DNA of 64,000 nucleotides from Nomia melanderi (lineage: Eukaryota; Arthropoda; Insecta; Hymenoptera; Halictidae). The number at the start of each line of letters is the position of its first letter. The first letter of the stretch is position 1. This document shows, one piece after another, positions 46,741 to 58,208 of the stretch. The translations under genes and the position numbers were made by a program. The stretch is taken from positions 15,815,660 through 15,879,659 of the forward strand of contig NC_134999.1 in NCBI RefSeq assembly GCF_051020985.1, read 5' to 3'. The notes beneath the pieces were generated by a model. That model saw nothing but the letters and a program-made list of their open reading frames with translations. It ran no database searches and was not told the DNA's origin.

Positions 46741-47706
46741 TTTTATTTTTAAAATATTTCACATTTCGTATATACGAAGCTGTAGTATGTTCCTAAAATC
46801 CATTATACTTCAGCTTCACGTGAAATTTTAATGAAAATCACAAGCCAATCGATTTTAATACGCGCCGGTTAATTTAATAATCGTTTCACCGGCTAATAAC
46901 TACCGTTGCAGTTCAATATACCAGCAAAATAAACCAGCAAACACGCTGTTCCGTACGTTCTCGTGCTCAGTCAAGCTCGTAACTATTATATTAACCAGTA
47001 GTGTATGCCGTACACCAGCGCGAACAAATAAACTGATTGCAGTCGATCGGGGAACTGTAATTAATTAATGCGTAAGCCGAGTACCTTCGAACGAGCCGGC
47101 TCGTATACGACATTTGCGCGCGTCTCGAGGCAAAAACAACGCAGCGACGTTATGCTTCCTTTCAGCTCCCGCGTATAGACATACAGCCAATGGTTGAATA
47201 TCGCAGCACGATATAATGCAATTAAACAAAAAATAATACGAATGTTTCCGCTGTGAATTATGTTACTTCGTTATTCTCAATTTATATTCCCCCTCATGCT
47301 TGAACTCTCACATAAATTGAATTTCAAAGGTACCATTGTACAAACGCAGAATCATTTCTGCACAGACTAATTCAATTAACCCTTAGCGGACGACTCCTTA
47401 AAGTAAAACTTGCAGCGTATGAAGCTAAATGATACATCGAATGCTTAGACAATAGAAAAATAGGAAACTCTACATTGTTTTCTCTCTCTCTTCAAGTAAT
47501 TAAATCATACATTTGCAATTTAGTGCTCCAAATATGAACATTTGAACCGCTTTGAAAGTGGCCTGGGTCCATTTAAAAAAGATTAAAAAACTAGTAAAAA
47601 ATCAAATGATTATTCAGAATTGTAACCATTATAACGATTAATTTGATTTTCCTGAAAAATGCTATTAAAAGATATTAATTCAAATCTATAATTCCGCAAT
47701 CTATCA
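46741..47706. other. AT-rich flank, no gene seen
   Basis: TTAACCCTTAGCGGACGACTC at 47378 looks like a family-C left end. 47540-47680 (GAACCGCTTTGAAAGTGG...TTATAACGATTAA) matches 55783-55905 and is a dispersed repeat of unknown kind. Confidence 0.5.
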
Positions 47707-47945
47707 TTAACACATTTCGTGCCGATGTATACGACCCACGCTGAATTTTCCGTTCAGACCGAAGATGAATTCGAGAAAAACGAAGATTTTTTAAAAAATT
47801 TATTGTTGCGACAAAGATAGGTATTTCAATATCATACGTACTGCGGTTATTTAATTTTAATTGATTGTGAAAATGTGGGTCGTATACGCCCCATACGGCC
47901 TGAAGGGATAGTCTTAAAAAAATGATCCGGCATGGAACGTGTTAA
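47707..47945. mobile_element. Family-H-like TTAA element
   Basis: TTAACACATTTCGTGCCGATG at the left and CCGGCATGGAACGTGTTAA at the right, 239 bp. Near each end are copies of a GGGCGTATACGACCC-like dyad (GTATACGACCCACGC at the left, GTGGGTCGTATACGCCCCAT at the right). A longer relative is at 29518-30165. Confidence 0.85.
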
Positions 47946-48990
47946 TTATCCCTCCAACATCACCGCTTTCACCAACTCGCCAAGCTCCTCGAAAGGAAGA
48001 TCAATATTTCCCTCGCCGTTTAAAAGATTCACGTGGCTGTCCCGGGGTTAGAATCTAATTCGCCGTATTATCCGGAGAAAAATGAATATTTACCGTCTGC
48101 CCGGCGCGCAAACGGGGTAAGTCCCGAAGTTCCTCGAAGTCAACCGTGGAAACGCTTTCGCCGAAGAAATGCGGCGAAGTACTGCGCTGGAGGAGGGCAC
48201 GGGGGCACAAACAGACTGCGAAACCGCGATTTCACGCTCGAGAAAACTTCCCCCGAGGTTTTTCTTTGCCCGAGCTCCCCGTGTACCGTTCGGACGAGAG
48301 AATCGCGGATCAGCCGAGGGCCGTTTCACGGCCGAGTTTTCCGGGGAACGATCAAAGAAAATTAACGGACCCTAATGTGGGTTTCGCGGGGAACGTTCGC
48401 GGCGGTTCAGGAATCCGGAATAATAATTCCTCGGCCGGTGTGCTCGTTTCCCCAGTAACGAGCACTTTTTATTAACACTTTGCACTCGGGACTTTTTGTT
48501 ACCACCTGATCGGACATAGTAAAATTATTGTAGTATCTAGAATTCGTAGCGTAGGTTAAGGTATTTTTAAGAAGAGTGAATGTAAGAATGAGTGTGAGTG
48601 AAGGACAGGTTGTAAAACGGTCGAGGGGAAGTGGCCTGCACAATGTTGCGGACCCAAGATTGCAGGGCCAGCTTTCCAGGGGTGCATCCGAGTGTTTGTG
48701 ATGAGTGCAAGTGAGAAGAATGCTTTTAGGGGAGAGAATGATTTTTGGGAGAGAATGCCTGTAAGAGAGTTGCGGGAGGAGAGTCGTGTGTTGGCCTCTG
48801 TGGCATTGAGTTGTACTTTTTACGTGTTGTCCGTGTTGTTTCCATATTTTGTATTTCGACAATAGTTTTAGCTTTATTTTATTGAATACATATATTTATT
48901 CCTAGCTCTTGATTACTCAAGATCCGCCCTTTCATTATTTATACTACAGTAACACTATAGTTGCAGTCTTAGGCTTGATAGTTTTTATCC
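47946..48990. other. Flank with GC-rich part and dispersed repeat
   Basis: 48030-48470 is GC-rich with overlapping open frames (for example 48033-48365 plus) but no recognisable protein. 48472 begins TTAACACTTTGCACTCGGG, an A/B-type end. 48700-48860 is the inverted partner of 42339-42500. Confidence 0.5.
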
Positions 48991-49261
48991 TTTAACACGT
49001 TGACTGCCACGAGAATTTCTAGCGTTTTCAATAGTAATACTTATTCTTTAACAATAGATTTACGGAGATTTATTGTATAGTTTATTCTATTGTTCTCAGA
49101 AAGATTGGTGTTCGTTTAGATGTAGGAAATAAAATGTTTAAAAATGTATTATTAAGAACCATAAGGTAATTAAATCAATCAATGAAATACATATATTTAT
49201 TCCTAGCTCTCGATTACTCAAAATCTACCCTTTCATTATTTATACTATAGTAACACTATAC
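48883..49261. repeat. Pair of ~75-bp direct repeats 303 bp apart
   Basis: 48883-48958 and 49186-49261 share AATACATATATTTATTCC, TAGCTC, GATTACTCAA and CCCTTTCATTATTTATACTA with few differences. Between them lies a family-F left end (TTAACACGTTGACTGCCACG at 48992) and a segment matching 36500-36590. An insertion between duplicated flanks, or a recombination product, would both fit. Confidence 0.6.
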
Positions 49262-49296
49262 TATAAACTTTGATTTCCATTGGCTTATATTTCAGT

Positions 49297-49609
49297 TAGG
49301 TACTGTAACGTTGTCTTGGCAGTTAGAGCCTTGGGAACAACTCGAGGCTTCGAAAAGATGAAAATTCAGGAAAAATCAAGAAAAAATTCACCGGTGACCC
49401 CCAAGCAAATCGAATTATTATAATTCACTCAATGAAACGATGATTATTCGTAAATATTTCTATGTTATAAATAATGCTACCCATTGCGGTGACATTCGGT
49501 TTGACCAACGTGCAACGATAATAATCCAATTCAGTCAAATGATTTAATATCGTATTTTTCCCATTTTGTGTATTTTGCTCTATGAAATCGTGCGGCGTTC
49601 AACGTGTTA
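49297..49609. mobile_element. Dispersed repeat fragment followed by a family-G remnant
   Basis: 49297-49388 is the inverted match of 36190-36290. From 49385 the sequence is family-G interior (AATCGAATTATTATAATTCA, AATGATTTAATATCGTATTT) ending CGGCGTTCAACGTGTTAA at 49609. The left end is missing. Confidence 0.65.
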
Positions 49610-50633
49610 ATTAAACCGAGGGAACGAGCGTCCCGCGGGAGACAGGGCGGGAAAGAATTGGTGATCGAAGGGGAAAGAGCAGAGGGAAAGGCGTCGAGGG
49701 CTGGTACAGTGGACGTTTAAGCGAATCGAATGATTTTCGCTTAACGTGCAGATAAGAACGATCCACGGTTTGAATATCTGATCGAAGGATACCCGTGGGA
49801 CCGACAGCCGATGCTCGGAAAATAAGGTTCCCTCGGTCTGATGCGTTTTCCGGTTCAACGAATTGGCACGGAAAGCAGCGGAAGGAATTCGATGCTGATG
49901 CAAGTGGATGTATTCTCGGCCCGTGCATATATCAGAGAATAAATAACCCGATGGAAAAGTGCATTCGGTCCATGAGAATATTACTGGCGGCCAGGAAATC
50001 CGGTCCCGTGCTCTTTATCGGGAAGCCTCACTCATCCCCGCCGTCGCCGGATGCGAATCATTTTATCGCGCGCGCGGGGGAAACGTGGAATTTCGCTGCG
50101 ACGTCACTTTCCCTCGTTCCTCCTTTTGCCTAGCTTGTCCCTTTCCGTTTCCGTGAGAGACACCCGTTGTTCTGGATCACTGAGCCACCCCTTAGATCGG
50201 TGTACAGTATTGTTCGAATGTTTAGGATCGCTCGTTTAACCCCTTTGCTTTGGAATATCGGGCCTAGCGGAGGACGCCTCGAACGCTTCGAACTCGATTC
50301 GATGGAAGAGAAATGTTTTGAATGTTCTCGCGGTGGAGATGTTCTAGGTTTCTGGATATTCGACGCTCGAACGGAAGACTGCGAGTTATTCGTTGCTAAC
50401 CCCTTGCTCTGTGATTTCTTTTTCAATCGCGTTCAATAGAAATGTTTCATTGTTTCCTTAATTTTAAGAATGTTTATGGTTAATGATATATTTATATTAT
50501 TTTACATGTTATATTAATGTTGTATTAATGTTATTTAAATGAACATTTATTAATAATTAGTTAACTTCTCTTTTTTTATTGAATTAAAGTTCTACGCTTA
50601 TTGTATGTCTACGTTTACTTAGAATCTTTACAA
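49610..50633. other. GC-balanced flank, no gene supported
   Basis: Several open frames up to 112 codons (for example 49795-50133 plus, 49611-49928 minus) overlap in both orientations. None shows a domain or splice-linked continuation. Confidence 0.45.
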
Positions 50634-50800
50634 TTAACCCTTTGTATTCGACAGGTCGCCGCTTGTTTCGATGCAGTACAGTTATAAAATTTGATATTTA
50701 ACACGTTGAATGCGGGTCACGGTGATCTCAGCCAAATCTGATTACTATAGTTTATTTAATTACATATGAAAAGGGGGAATAATAGGAAGATAATATTCAA
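50634..50800. mobile_element. Family-B left part with a family-G insertion
   Basis: TTAACCCTTTGTATTCGACAGG at 50634 and ACAGTTATAAAATTTGATA are family B. At 50699 TTAACACGTTGAATGCGGG starts a family-G end. Neither right end is identified. Confidence 0.55.
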
Positions 50801-51089
50801 TTCGGAATTGGAAGGATTAAGTGACATTTATATTTGTTAAATTCTATTCGAAATCTTCACGAGTCTGACACGATATTGTAGACCAAGATTAATTAGACTT
50901 TCTCTTGAGTTTTTCCTTTACGTTCATTAAAACCACGAGGAAGCTTCTCTTGGCTTCATAAAAAAATTTAGAAAGTTTGATTGTCTAGTAGTTCTGGTGT
51001 AAGTAGTTCAAATAAATATTTGACAAACTATTAAGCCCTTGCCCTACAACGAGTGAGACTCGCAGTGAAGATTTTCAACATGATTGATA

Positions 51090-51300
51090 TGTATATTGTG
51101 AAATACTATACAAAACTATATAATACTCCATAAAAAGGTGAAAAAATATATAAAACTGTATAAAACTATATAACGCTGTATAAAACAATATAAAATGTTG
51201 ACATATTATATAAAACTATTTAAAGCTATATAAAACTATATAAAACAATATAAAACTGTATATGTATTATATACTATATACTATATATATATATTACTTA
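51090..51300. repeat. AT-rich minisatellite, about 10 bp (TATAAAACTA)
   Basis: Imperfect repeats of TATAAAACTA/ACTATATAAA run through the stretch and end in (TA)n. No other feature is seen in it. Confidence 0.75.
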
Positions 51301-51410
51301 GTTAATTCGAATTCAAAGGAAATATTATTCCTCTGTAATCGACTATTATATTTAAAAGGAAATATAGGCATAACATATGCTTAGAATTTTTCTCTTTTTC
51401 CAATAAATTA

Positions 51411-51711
51411 TTAACCGTTTGAGTGCTGAGAAGCGCTATAGCGCTCTCCTTGCGTTGTGCCAAAATTGCGGAGAGCGCGGAGGCGCTTCTGTTTATCAGT
51501 ATCAATTATAATTTTCTTACTATGTTTTTCAAGAAATAAATCAAAGTAAATTTATTTGAATAAATGTTATTTTTTGATATTTCTTTGTAATAACACAATA
51601 TTTGTGATCTCAGTAGATATATACTCTTATTAATTTTTTTGCATACACACCCAATCACTTCCGCATTTTTGGTAAATATCCACAAAAGTTGTTTAGCATC
51701 CAAACGGTTAA
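51411..51711. mobile_element. Family-E TTAA element, copy 2
   Basis: TTAACCGTTTGAGTGCTGAG to AGCATCCAAACGGTTAA, TTAA at both ends, about 300 bp. High similarity to 26374-26669 across the whole length indicates recent spread. The palindromic AGCGCTATAGCGCT near the left end is perfect here. Confidence 0.9.
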
Positions 51712-52421
51712 TGACAAAGTAGCCATATCGATCAGAGTTGAGAAAGAAATCATAGGCCAAGGGGTTAAGAGATTTTCTCTGAGTCGCCGACGCAGTTGTC
51801 TTTGTGTCTTGCAATAATATTCAGTCAATATTGAGTGCGGACAGAAGCAAACGTCGACGTTGCTCGCTTCTCTTTTAGTAGACACAGGATAAAACGTTGT
51901 TATTAAATGCAAACTATGCTCCGCGGTGGCAAAGATGAAAATAGAAGGGAGAAATGAGTATCCAAACAATGGGATATCGAAGGGACGAATTGATTGAATT
52001 TACAGTGACGTTTCTTTCCGATATTCCCTGTTCGTCGTGTTAGGGATCGCACCGAGACACAGCTGTTCCGTGTCTTACTCGTTGGTTTAATCAAACGACG
52101 TCCGTTTCGTGTAACGAGAATTGGTTACCAATGTGTCGGTTAGTCCCTGCTATACGAAATAATTTTCATAAAAATACATTTTGTGTGAATAGATTCCGTT
52201 TCTCTGTTTATATAACGATCAAATCAAAACGCAAAATATCAATTGAAAAACCTTCATATCTCCACCTCGTAATATCTAAAAGAGAATATAACAATATATA
52301 TATTGATCAGTACAAATTCTAAATTTTTTTTAATAAAATAAATCCCCCTGAAATTTTATTAAATGTTCTGCTCTGTACTTTACGACTTCTGTCTGAAGCG
52401 TTTGTTTGTAACACTCCCTTG
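51712..52421. other. Flank, no gene seen
   Basis: Open frames up to 104 codons on the minus strand partly overlap the element at 51411 and are not credible. No RNA or element ends are recognised. Confidence 0.45.
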
Positions 52422-52662
52422 TTAACACGTTGGATGCCATGGCAATCACCGATGACTTCAACTAAATCGAATTACTATAATTCATTCGATTAAACGATTA
52501 TTTGAAAACTGTTCTATATAATAAGTAATACCACTTAATGCACTGACATTCAGACAATTCAATCCCGCAATAGGTACAACGTAATTCAATTACAAGTTGA
52601 TATTACATTATTTTCAGTTTCTATACTTGTCTCAGAAAATCGTGTGGCACTCAACGTGTTAA
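52422..52662. mobile_element. Family-G TTAA element, complete
   Basis: TTAACACGTTGGATGCCA and TGGCACTCAACGTGTTAA, 241 bp. The interior has AATCGAATTACTATAATTCA like the other G copies. Its right TTAA (52659-52662) is also the left TTAA of the next element. Confidence 0.88.
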
Positions 52663-52898
52663 CCCTTTGAACTCTGTAGGCTCCAATATTGCACCAAGAA
52701 TAATATTAGATATTTTAATGAATCTTAAAGAAATTAGCCTATAATTATTCGATTTTTCACACATCCAAATTTTGCACTAAGAAGGAAAATAAAAGATCGA
52801 AGAAATGTTATAGCATTTTTCATTTTCGCTAGGGATATTATAAAAATTAGTTGCAGTTACTGATAGATTACAAAACCATATGGAGTGCTAAGGGTTAA
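52659..52898. mobile_element. TTAA element with CCCTTTGAACTC ends
   Basis: TTAACCCTTTGAACTCTGTAG to ATGGAGTGCTAAGGGTTAA, 240 bp. The termini are weaker inverted repeats resembling family B, but the interior differs from the B copies here. It abuts the G element through one shared TTAA. Confidence 0.7.
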
Positions 52899-52983
52899 TT
52901 TGTCAAGTTTTATTCAGAAAAGAGCCGTTTGGCACATTGTTCGCGGCAACGTTTGAATTTTTCGACGTGGAACTCGACGCGCG

Positions 52984-53286
52984 TTAACTCTCTATGGGTC
53001 GAAATTTTGTTCATGATTATAACAGAATCTATGCAGTACAAAATTAATAAATATCCACATATGAATACGAATTAACAATGTATTCAATGGTTTGAATGAT
53101 TTCATTAAACATTTTATTAAACATTTTATTAAATATTTCATTGAATATTCATATTTTGTAACTTTCAATTTGCAATGACGTTAAACTTTCAAGCCTGAAC
53201 GTATAAAAGTTCAAGTTAACTGATTACTTAATTTTATTCACCACTTCGCTATGCAAAATGAAATAAATCAACCAGATGCCAATATA
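52984..53286. mobile_element. Family-J element, right end replaced
   Basis: Begins TTAACTCTCTATGGGTCG and follows the J interior (ATGAATACGAATTAACAATG, GACGTTAAACTTTCAAGCC) to GATGCCAATATAC. It then runs straight into the family-H element. About 35 bp of the J right end, present at 53791-53826, are missing. Confidence 0.8.
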
Positions 53287-54000
53287 CTAACACATTCCGT
53301 GCCACGTGTACCACATGTGGTACACGCCAATTTTTGTAAGAAAATATTTTTAATGAATACACGGTCACGGATAGCGGTATACGTTACCACTCAGTGAAAA
53401 CATAAAAAAACAATATAAACATACATAAAAATGACCAAAAACCTGAATATAACTTATTATTCTATTGAAAAAATCAATACAGTTCATAAGCAAAATATAA
53501 CCGAAGTTCCCGTGACACGGAACCCGTTAACACTTTATGGGCCGAATTTTTGTTCGTGATTGTAACAAAATCTATGCAGTACAAAATTAATAAATATCCA
53601 CATATGAATAAGAATTAACAATGTATTCAATAGTTTCAGTAATTCCATCAAACAAATATATTTTGTAACTGTCAATGACGTTAAACTTTCAAGCCTGGGC
53701 ATGTAAAAGTTCGAGTTAACTGATTACTTAATTTTATTCACCACTTTGCCGTGCAAAATCAAATAAATCAACAAGATGCCAATATATTATGTGACTTCAA
53801 AGTTACATGGGCTTATACAGGGTTAAGCGAAACACGATGAGGGAACCTCCCCGTGAATCATTTCCGCCTTTCATAAGCCTTATCGCCGCGAATTAACAGA
53901 CTGGACGATTAGGTAGACACCGAGTTAAACGGATCGATGGAGCGATCCGCCGTGTAGATTTCTGAAGCAGGTTCGGATTGCGACGTGGTCGGCCTTCAAT
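53287..54000. repeat. Left arm of a ~715-bp inverted duplication
   Basis: The sequence is repeated in reverse orientation at 58209-58924 with only scattered differences. The arm comprises a family-H element (53287-53530), a family-J element (53527-53826) sharing one TTAA, and about 175 bp of non-element DNA (CACGATGAGGGAACC through CGACGTGGTCGGCCTTCAA). The H element contains the dyad ACCACATGTGGT. Confidence 0.9.
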
Positions 54001-55350
54001 CTTCTCAAAATTGCAAGCTTGCGGCCGCGGCCGATACGTCTTATCGGTCCCAATTAAGAATAACGCTGGCTTGACACGGGCTAAATAAAGGTCGGCAGTC
54101 TTGACGGCCTGGAATTAAGGCGACCGCTAAATCTTCGCGGAATTGCAGGCTGCGACCCGCTCGCTGATAAGCTTTATCGCTCATTGACTGAAAAGGCCCG
54201 AACGTCGTCCTACAACTGAAAATGCTTGGCTCCGTACGTGGCCAATCGGGAATGCGATCGGTAGAATTTCATCGATCTTTGGGAGTTGGATTCGATATCG
54301 GTTATCGTTGATCCATAACGTTATAGTCTGTTGTGACTATCGTTTTAGTCGCGTTAACAGGTTGAATGACATCACCCCCGACCGAATCGAATTACTATAA
54401 TTCAGTGAATTAAACGACGATTACTAACAAACATTGTTATGTTGTAAATAATGCTAGCTAGTGCAGTGATAATCGGAAGGATAAACGTGTAATAATAAAA
54501 CGATTCAGTGAAATGATGTGATATTGTATTTAATTTATTTTGCGTATTTTACTATGTGAAATCAATGTGTTAAAGATGTAATTAGATGTAATTAGAGACA
54601 TTTAAAGCCTGATCGGCCGCTTAGTCCAAACGCCGGCTTCATTCGCTTGTATCTGATCAATGAGTAGCCAAAAAAAATATTCAAAACATTATACATTTTC
54701 GTAAAATAGTACATTTTAATTGCACATTCGAGATATAGACTCAGAATGCCGCGTTTTCACAATAATTCTCTTGCGAAGTCGCTGCTTCGTTCCGAATCGT
54801 TCCTCCGCGGAATGCTTTCGCGAAGCATAATAATCCCGTTCGAGAAAGGGGCTGATGTAAAATTGGGAACGGCGACGGAACAGCGTGCGTTGTTCGTGAA
54901 CGCGAATCGGGTTGACGGGCACGGTTCGATCGGCACGGCCGTGTAATAAAGAGAAACCGAGCCGAGCCTTACGGCGCCGCCGAATCCTGCCGGCTCGCGT
55001 CTCCCGAACGTAATAACACGGCCTGAAACGAATCAATTTATCGAATTTCAATAGCCGAACGCCGCCGGGATGGCTTGCACGAGCTTCGCCGAGGGCGGAG
55101 GAGCAAGAATTCCTTGCACGGCGTAGACGGAGGACGCGACAATGGCAGGGAATCACGGAAGTCCGTCCTACGTCGAGTAATTGCCTGCTTGCCTGTAGCG
55201 AAATGCCGCGCCGCGGCTAACGAACCGGAGGGATTATTCGAATCGCTGCGGACGGAATTGGACTGGGGCCGGATGAGAATATTTTGGCCCTCGACAGCTA
55301 CCCTTTTGACATCGCGCGAACGCTCTTTCTGCTTTGCTTCTTCTTCTGGT
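54001..55350. other. DNA between the inverted arms, left part
   Basis: Contains a family-G element at 54354-54573 (TTAACAGGTTGAATGACATC to AAATCAATGTGTTAA). 54720-55350 is GC-rich with a 146-codon minus-strand frame and others overlapping it; none is recognisable. Confidence 0.55.
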
Positions 55351-55790
55351 TTAAATAGAACTACCGTGTCAGTTGAAATGACTGGTTTCGATTTGTTTGT
55401 TTCGTGATTATTGATATCTTAAATGTAGTCAATATTTGATGTAATCTTGAAAATAGATAGTGTCTTTTGAATAGTATAATGAATGTCTGAAGACAGTGAA
55501 AATAATTTATTTTTATTGTGGGAATTGTTTGTTTCATGATTATTGATATCTTAAGTGTAGTCAATATTTGATATGATCTTGAAAATAGATAGTTTCTTTT
55601 GAATATTATAATGAATGTTTGAAGAAAGTGAAAATAATTTATTGTTGCAGTTATTGGGATTGTTTGTTTCGTGATTGTTGATATGTCAAACGCAGTCAAT
55701 ATTTGAAATGATCTTGAAAATAGATAGTTCCTTTTGAATACTATAGTGAATGTCTGAAGAAACTAAAAATAAGTGAACCGTTTATTTTGA
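55351..55790. mobile_element. Family-A element with an amplified ~145-bp interior (3 copies)
   Basis: Starts TTAAATAGAACTACCGTGTC. Three consecutive copies begin TTGTTTGTTTCGTGATTATT-like at about 55396, 55526 and 55660 and share TGATCTTGAAAATAGATAGT and TATAATGAATGTCTGAAGA. The same interior occurs once at 27040-27140 behind a family-A end. The right terminus is not found. Confidence 0.7.
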
Positions 55791-56393
55791 AAGTGGCTTA
55801 AATCCACTTAAAAAAGATTAAAAAATTATTAAAAAATGAAAAGATTATTCAGAGTTGTAATCGTTATAACGATTAACTTGATTTCTTTGAAATTAATATA
55901 TTATAGGGATAATATATTAATCGTATAACACAACAATCCTTCGATTCTCAACGTGTCGATACTCTAAAACATCCAGTGAAACTTAGCGAACAACAAAAAA
56001 CGATGCCGAATAATTTCTTCACCATAACACGACCATCCCTCGATTCTCCAAACAATATCGAATAATTCTGAAAACGATATTGTTGAATATTTATTTGCAA
56101 ACATAAACACAACACAGTTTGAAAAACTAAGTGTATATTTATTAGTATGTATTACAATGATTTACAAAAACTGAAAACGGAACGCTCTTCGATAGTTGAG
56201 CGTTTGCTACGAACTGCCGAACGACGCGGAGAGAAGAAAAAGATTTCTAGACTAATTTGACAACAATCAATGTTGTTCATTATCCACGGATCAAAGCACA
56301 CAACTATTTCGCTATTATCAATGTATTCAAGGGGTTAAAAATATATTTCTCAACAGATATAAAATAATTTCGTTACCATAACACGATCATCCT
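55791..56393. other. AT-rich stretch with dispersed repeat, no gene
   Basis: 55783-55905 matches 47540-47680. Short words such as ATAACACGACCATCC recur near 55930, 56025 and 56380. Nothing else is recognised. Confidence 0.5.
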
Positions 56394-56626
56394 TTAACCC
56401 TTTCGCGACGGCGTACCTATACCATACTTCGCCACTTTTCGCGACTGCGCAGCTGACCATACTTTGTCGCCCACTGTTCGCTAAATTGTGTATGTCATTT
56501 ACTGTGTTGCCTAATGCCAGTACTAGCTCCATTTTGAGTTCGCTATTGAAATAAAACAATAATATAATTATGATTCACCAACAAGTGACTGCCGTATATA
56601 GGCGACACCCGTCGCGAAAGGATTAA
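56394..56626. mobile_element. Family-K TTAA element
   Basis: TTAACCCTTTCGCGACGGCG and CGTCGCGAAAGGATTAA with TTAA at both ends, 233 bp. GC-rich near the left end and AT-rich inside. Partial relatives may lie near 40617 and 42700. Confidence 0.82.
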
Positions 56627-57478
56627 TTCTCCAGCGAAATCTATGGAATAACGAACAAACATCGAATAATTTACTCGAGTGATACTCCGCTTGTCCGTGC
56701 AGCGATATCTTTGCTCCACCTTCCATTAGTCTCGCGCTGAACGTCTTGTCAGATATCTCACGCACCACTCGTCGCGCGAACAATGAACGCATCGGCGCCG
56801 GTTGCTCGCAGCCGCGGAAGAGAACGAAGCCGCGAGAAATCATCCGACGTCCAATCAACGCTTATGGCCCGGAGCTAAACCGAGCTGTATCGTCTCGATC
56901 ATTTTAACGGCGACGGTGAACGCTCGCGGTAAAGCGATCCGGCCATCTTCAGGGATCCGATCCTTCGGCAGGGACGGTAATGCGACTTCCTACGATAAAA
57001 CGAATCACCAGCGTTCTATTTTCAAAGCGCGCCGCCGGCCCGCGCAAACACCTACACGGTCGCCTCGTCTCGCCGTTGTATCCGCGTTTCAATCGTGACA
57101 CCTATACGTGCTTCATTTCCCTCCAGAATGCCTCCCCCGCCTCGCAATCCCTTATCCTTAATGCTGTCACGGGAAGAATGCGACACCCCCGAGGATATCG
57201 GCGAGCTGACGCCCACCCGTTCGACAGCCCGTACCTATTTTGTGCCTCCGACGTCCGGCGATCCTTTGTGTTGCACCGCGGAACCAAAGGAACATCGTGT
57301 TCGCGAGATAGAACGATCGATCCGAGCCTCTGAACTATCGCGGACGATCGACTGACTCTTTTATCGTCACAGTTCAGAAATCCGCGAGGAATAAGGTTAT
57401 AATAATTGATCTTTTCGTATTGTAAAGCACTCGTGATCGCTGATCTGGCTCGAAGGACCAAATGTAAAGTACTCTGAC
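56627..57478. other. GC-rich stretch, no gene supported
   Basis: Open frames of 86-119 codons overlap on both strands (56980-57333 plus, 57102-57461 minus). No domain, no consistent splice sites. Confidence 0.45.
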
Positions 57479-58208
57479 TGTCACGAGCATTTTTGAGTAT
57501 ATGCTGAATTTATGTCAAAGGAACATCCAATGTTGGGACTAAATTACTGAATGATGTACCTCCCTGAATGAAGGTTTTCTGAAGTGTTTCTAATTTGTTC
57601 CTGGTGGTTGCGAAATGAACGAGTTCCTATTTCTAATTCTCAACTGATGCTGATTCTGGTTTGTTTCTAAACTGTGTTCTAATTGTACTGATGCTGTTTC
57701 TGTTCTGATTCTAAACTCTGACCGATTCTCAACTCTCTGAAGGGTTTTTATGATCCTCCTGGGCTCACTCCCTTCCTCTCGATGTACGAAGGTGGGCCTC
57801 AGGGGCGGTTTTTCTATACCTTCCTAAGTATGATATCCACCATCCATGGTGACGGAGTTGGTCGCTATGCTAGACGAATGTTTGGCAACGTTGGGGAAAT
57901 TCTGTTACGTACTTGCGAGGCAATTAATTTTGTACATTTCGGAGTACGCTTTCTCGCGTCCCGCCACGGCCTGTGCGAGTCTGGTCAGTTTACGCATCTA
58001 GCAGCCAGATTCGTACGAACCAGGGTTTTCCAGCCAGCCACGCGGACAGTTTCTCCAGGATTTTCGCGCCCTTTTCACGCGCGTTTTTCCTCCCGCGTTT
58101 TTGGTGTTAGCGTGGCTTGCTTCCTGTCCTTGTCTAAGGACAGGAGGATATAACCCGGAAGACCGAAGGGACGAGTGGTCAGTCCTCAGCTCTCAGTTCA
58201 CAGTCATA
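57479..58208 (+). other. Possible LTR-like segment next to the right arm
   Basis: Starts TGTCACGAGC, holds a run of TTCTAAACTG/ATTCTCAACT-like words, a GGATATAACCCGG box near 58145 and a CAGTCCTCAGCTCTCAGTTC stretch, and ends at CATACA where the inverted arm begins. TG...CA ends, the late TATA-like box and the CAGT-rich downstream part recall a retrotransposon LTR. No target duplication, primer-binding site or second LTR was seen. Confidence 0.2.

Noticed and set aside
54716..55156. 146-codon minus-strand frame
   Set aside because: Arg/Ser-rich product of GC-rich DNA with competing frames on the other strand. No similarity or splice continuation is seen.
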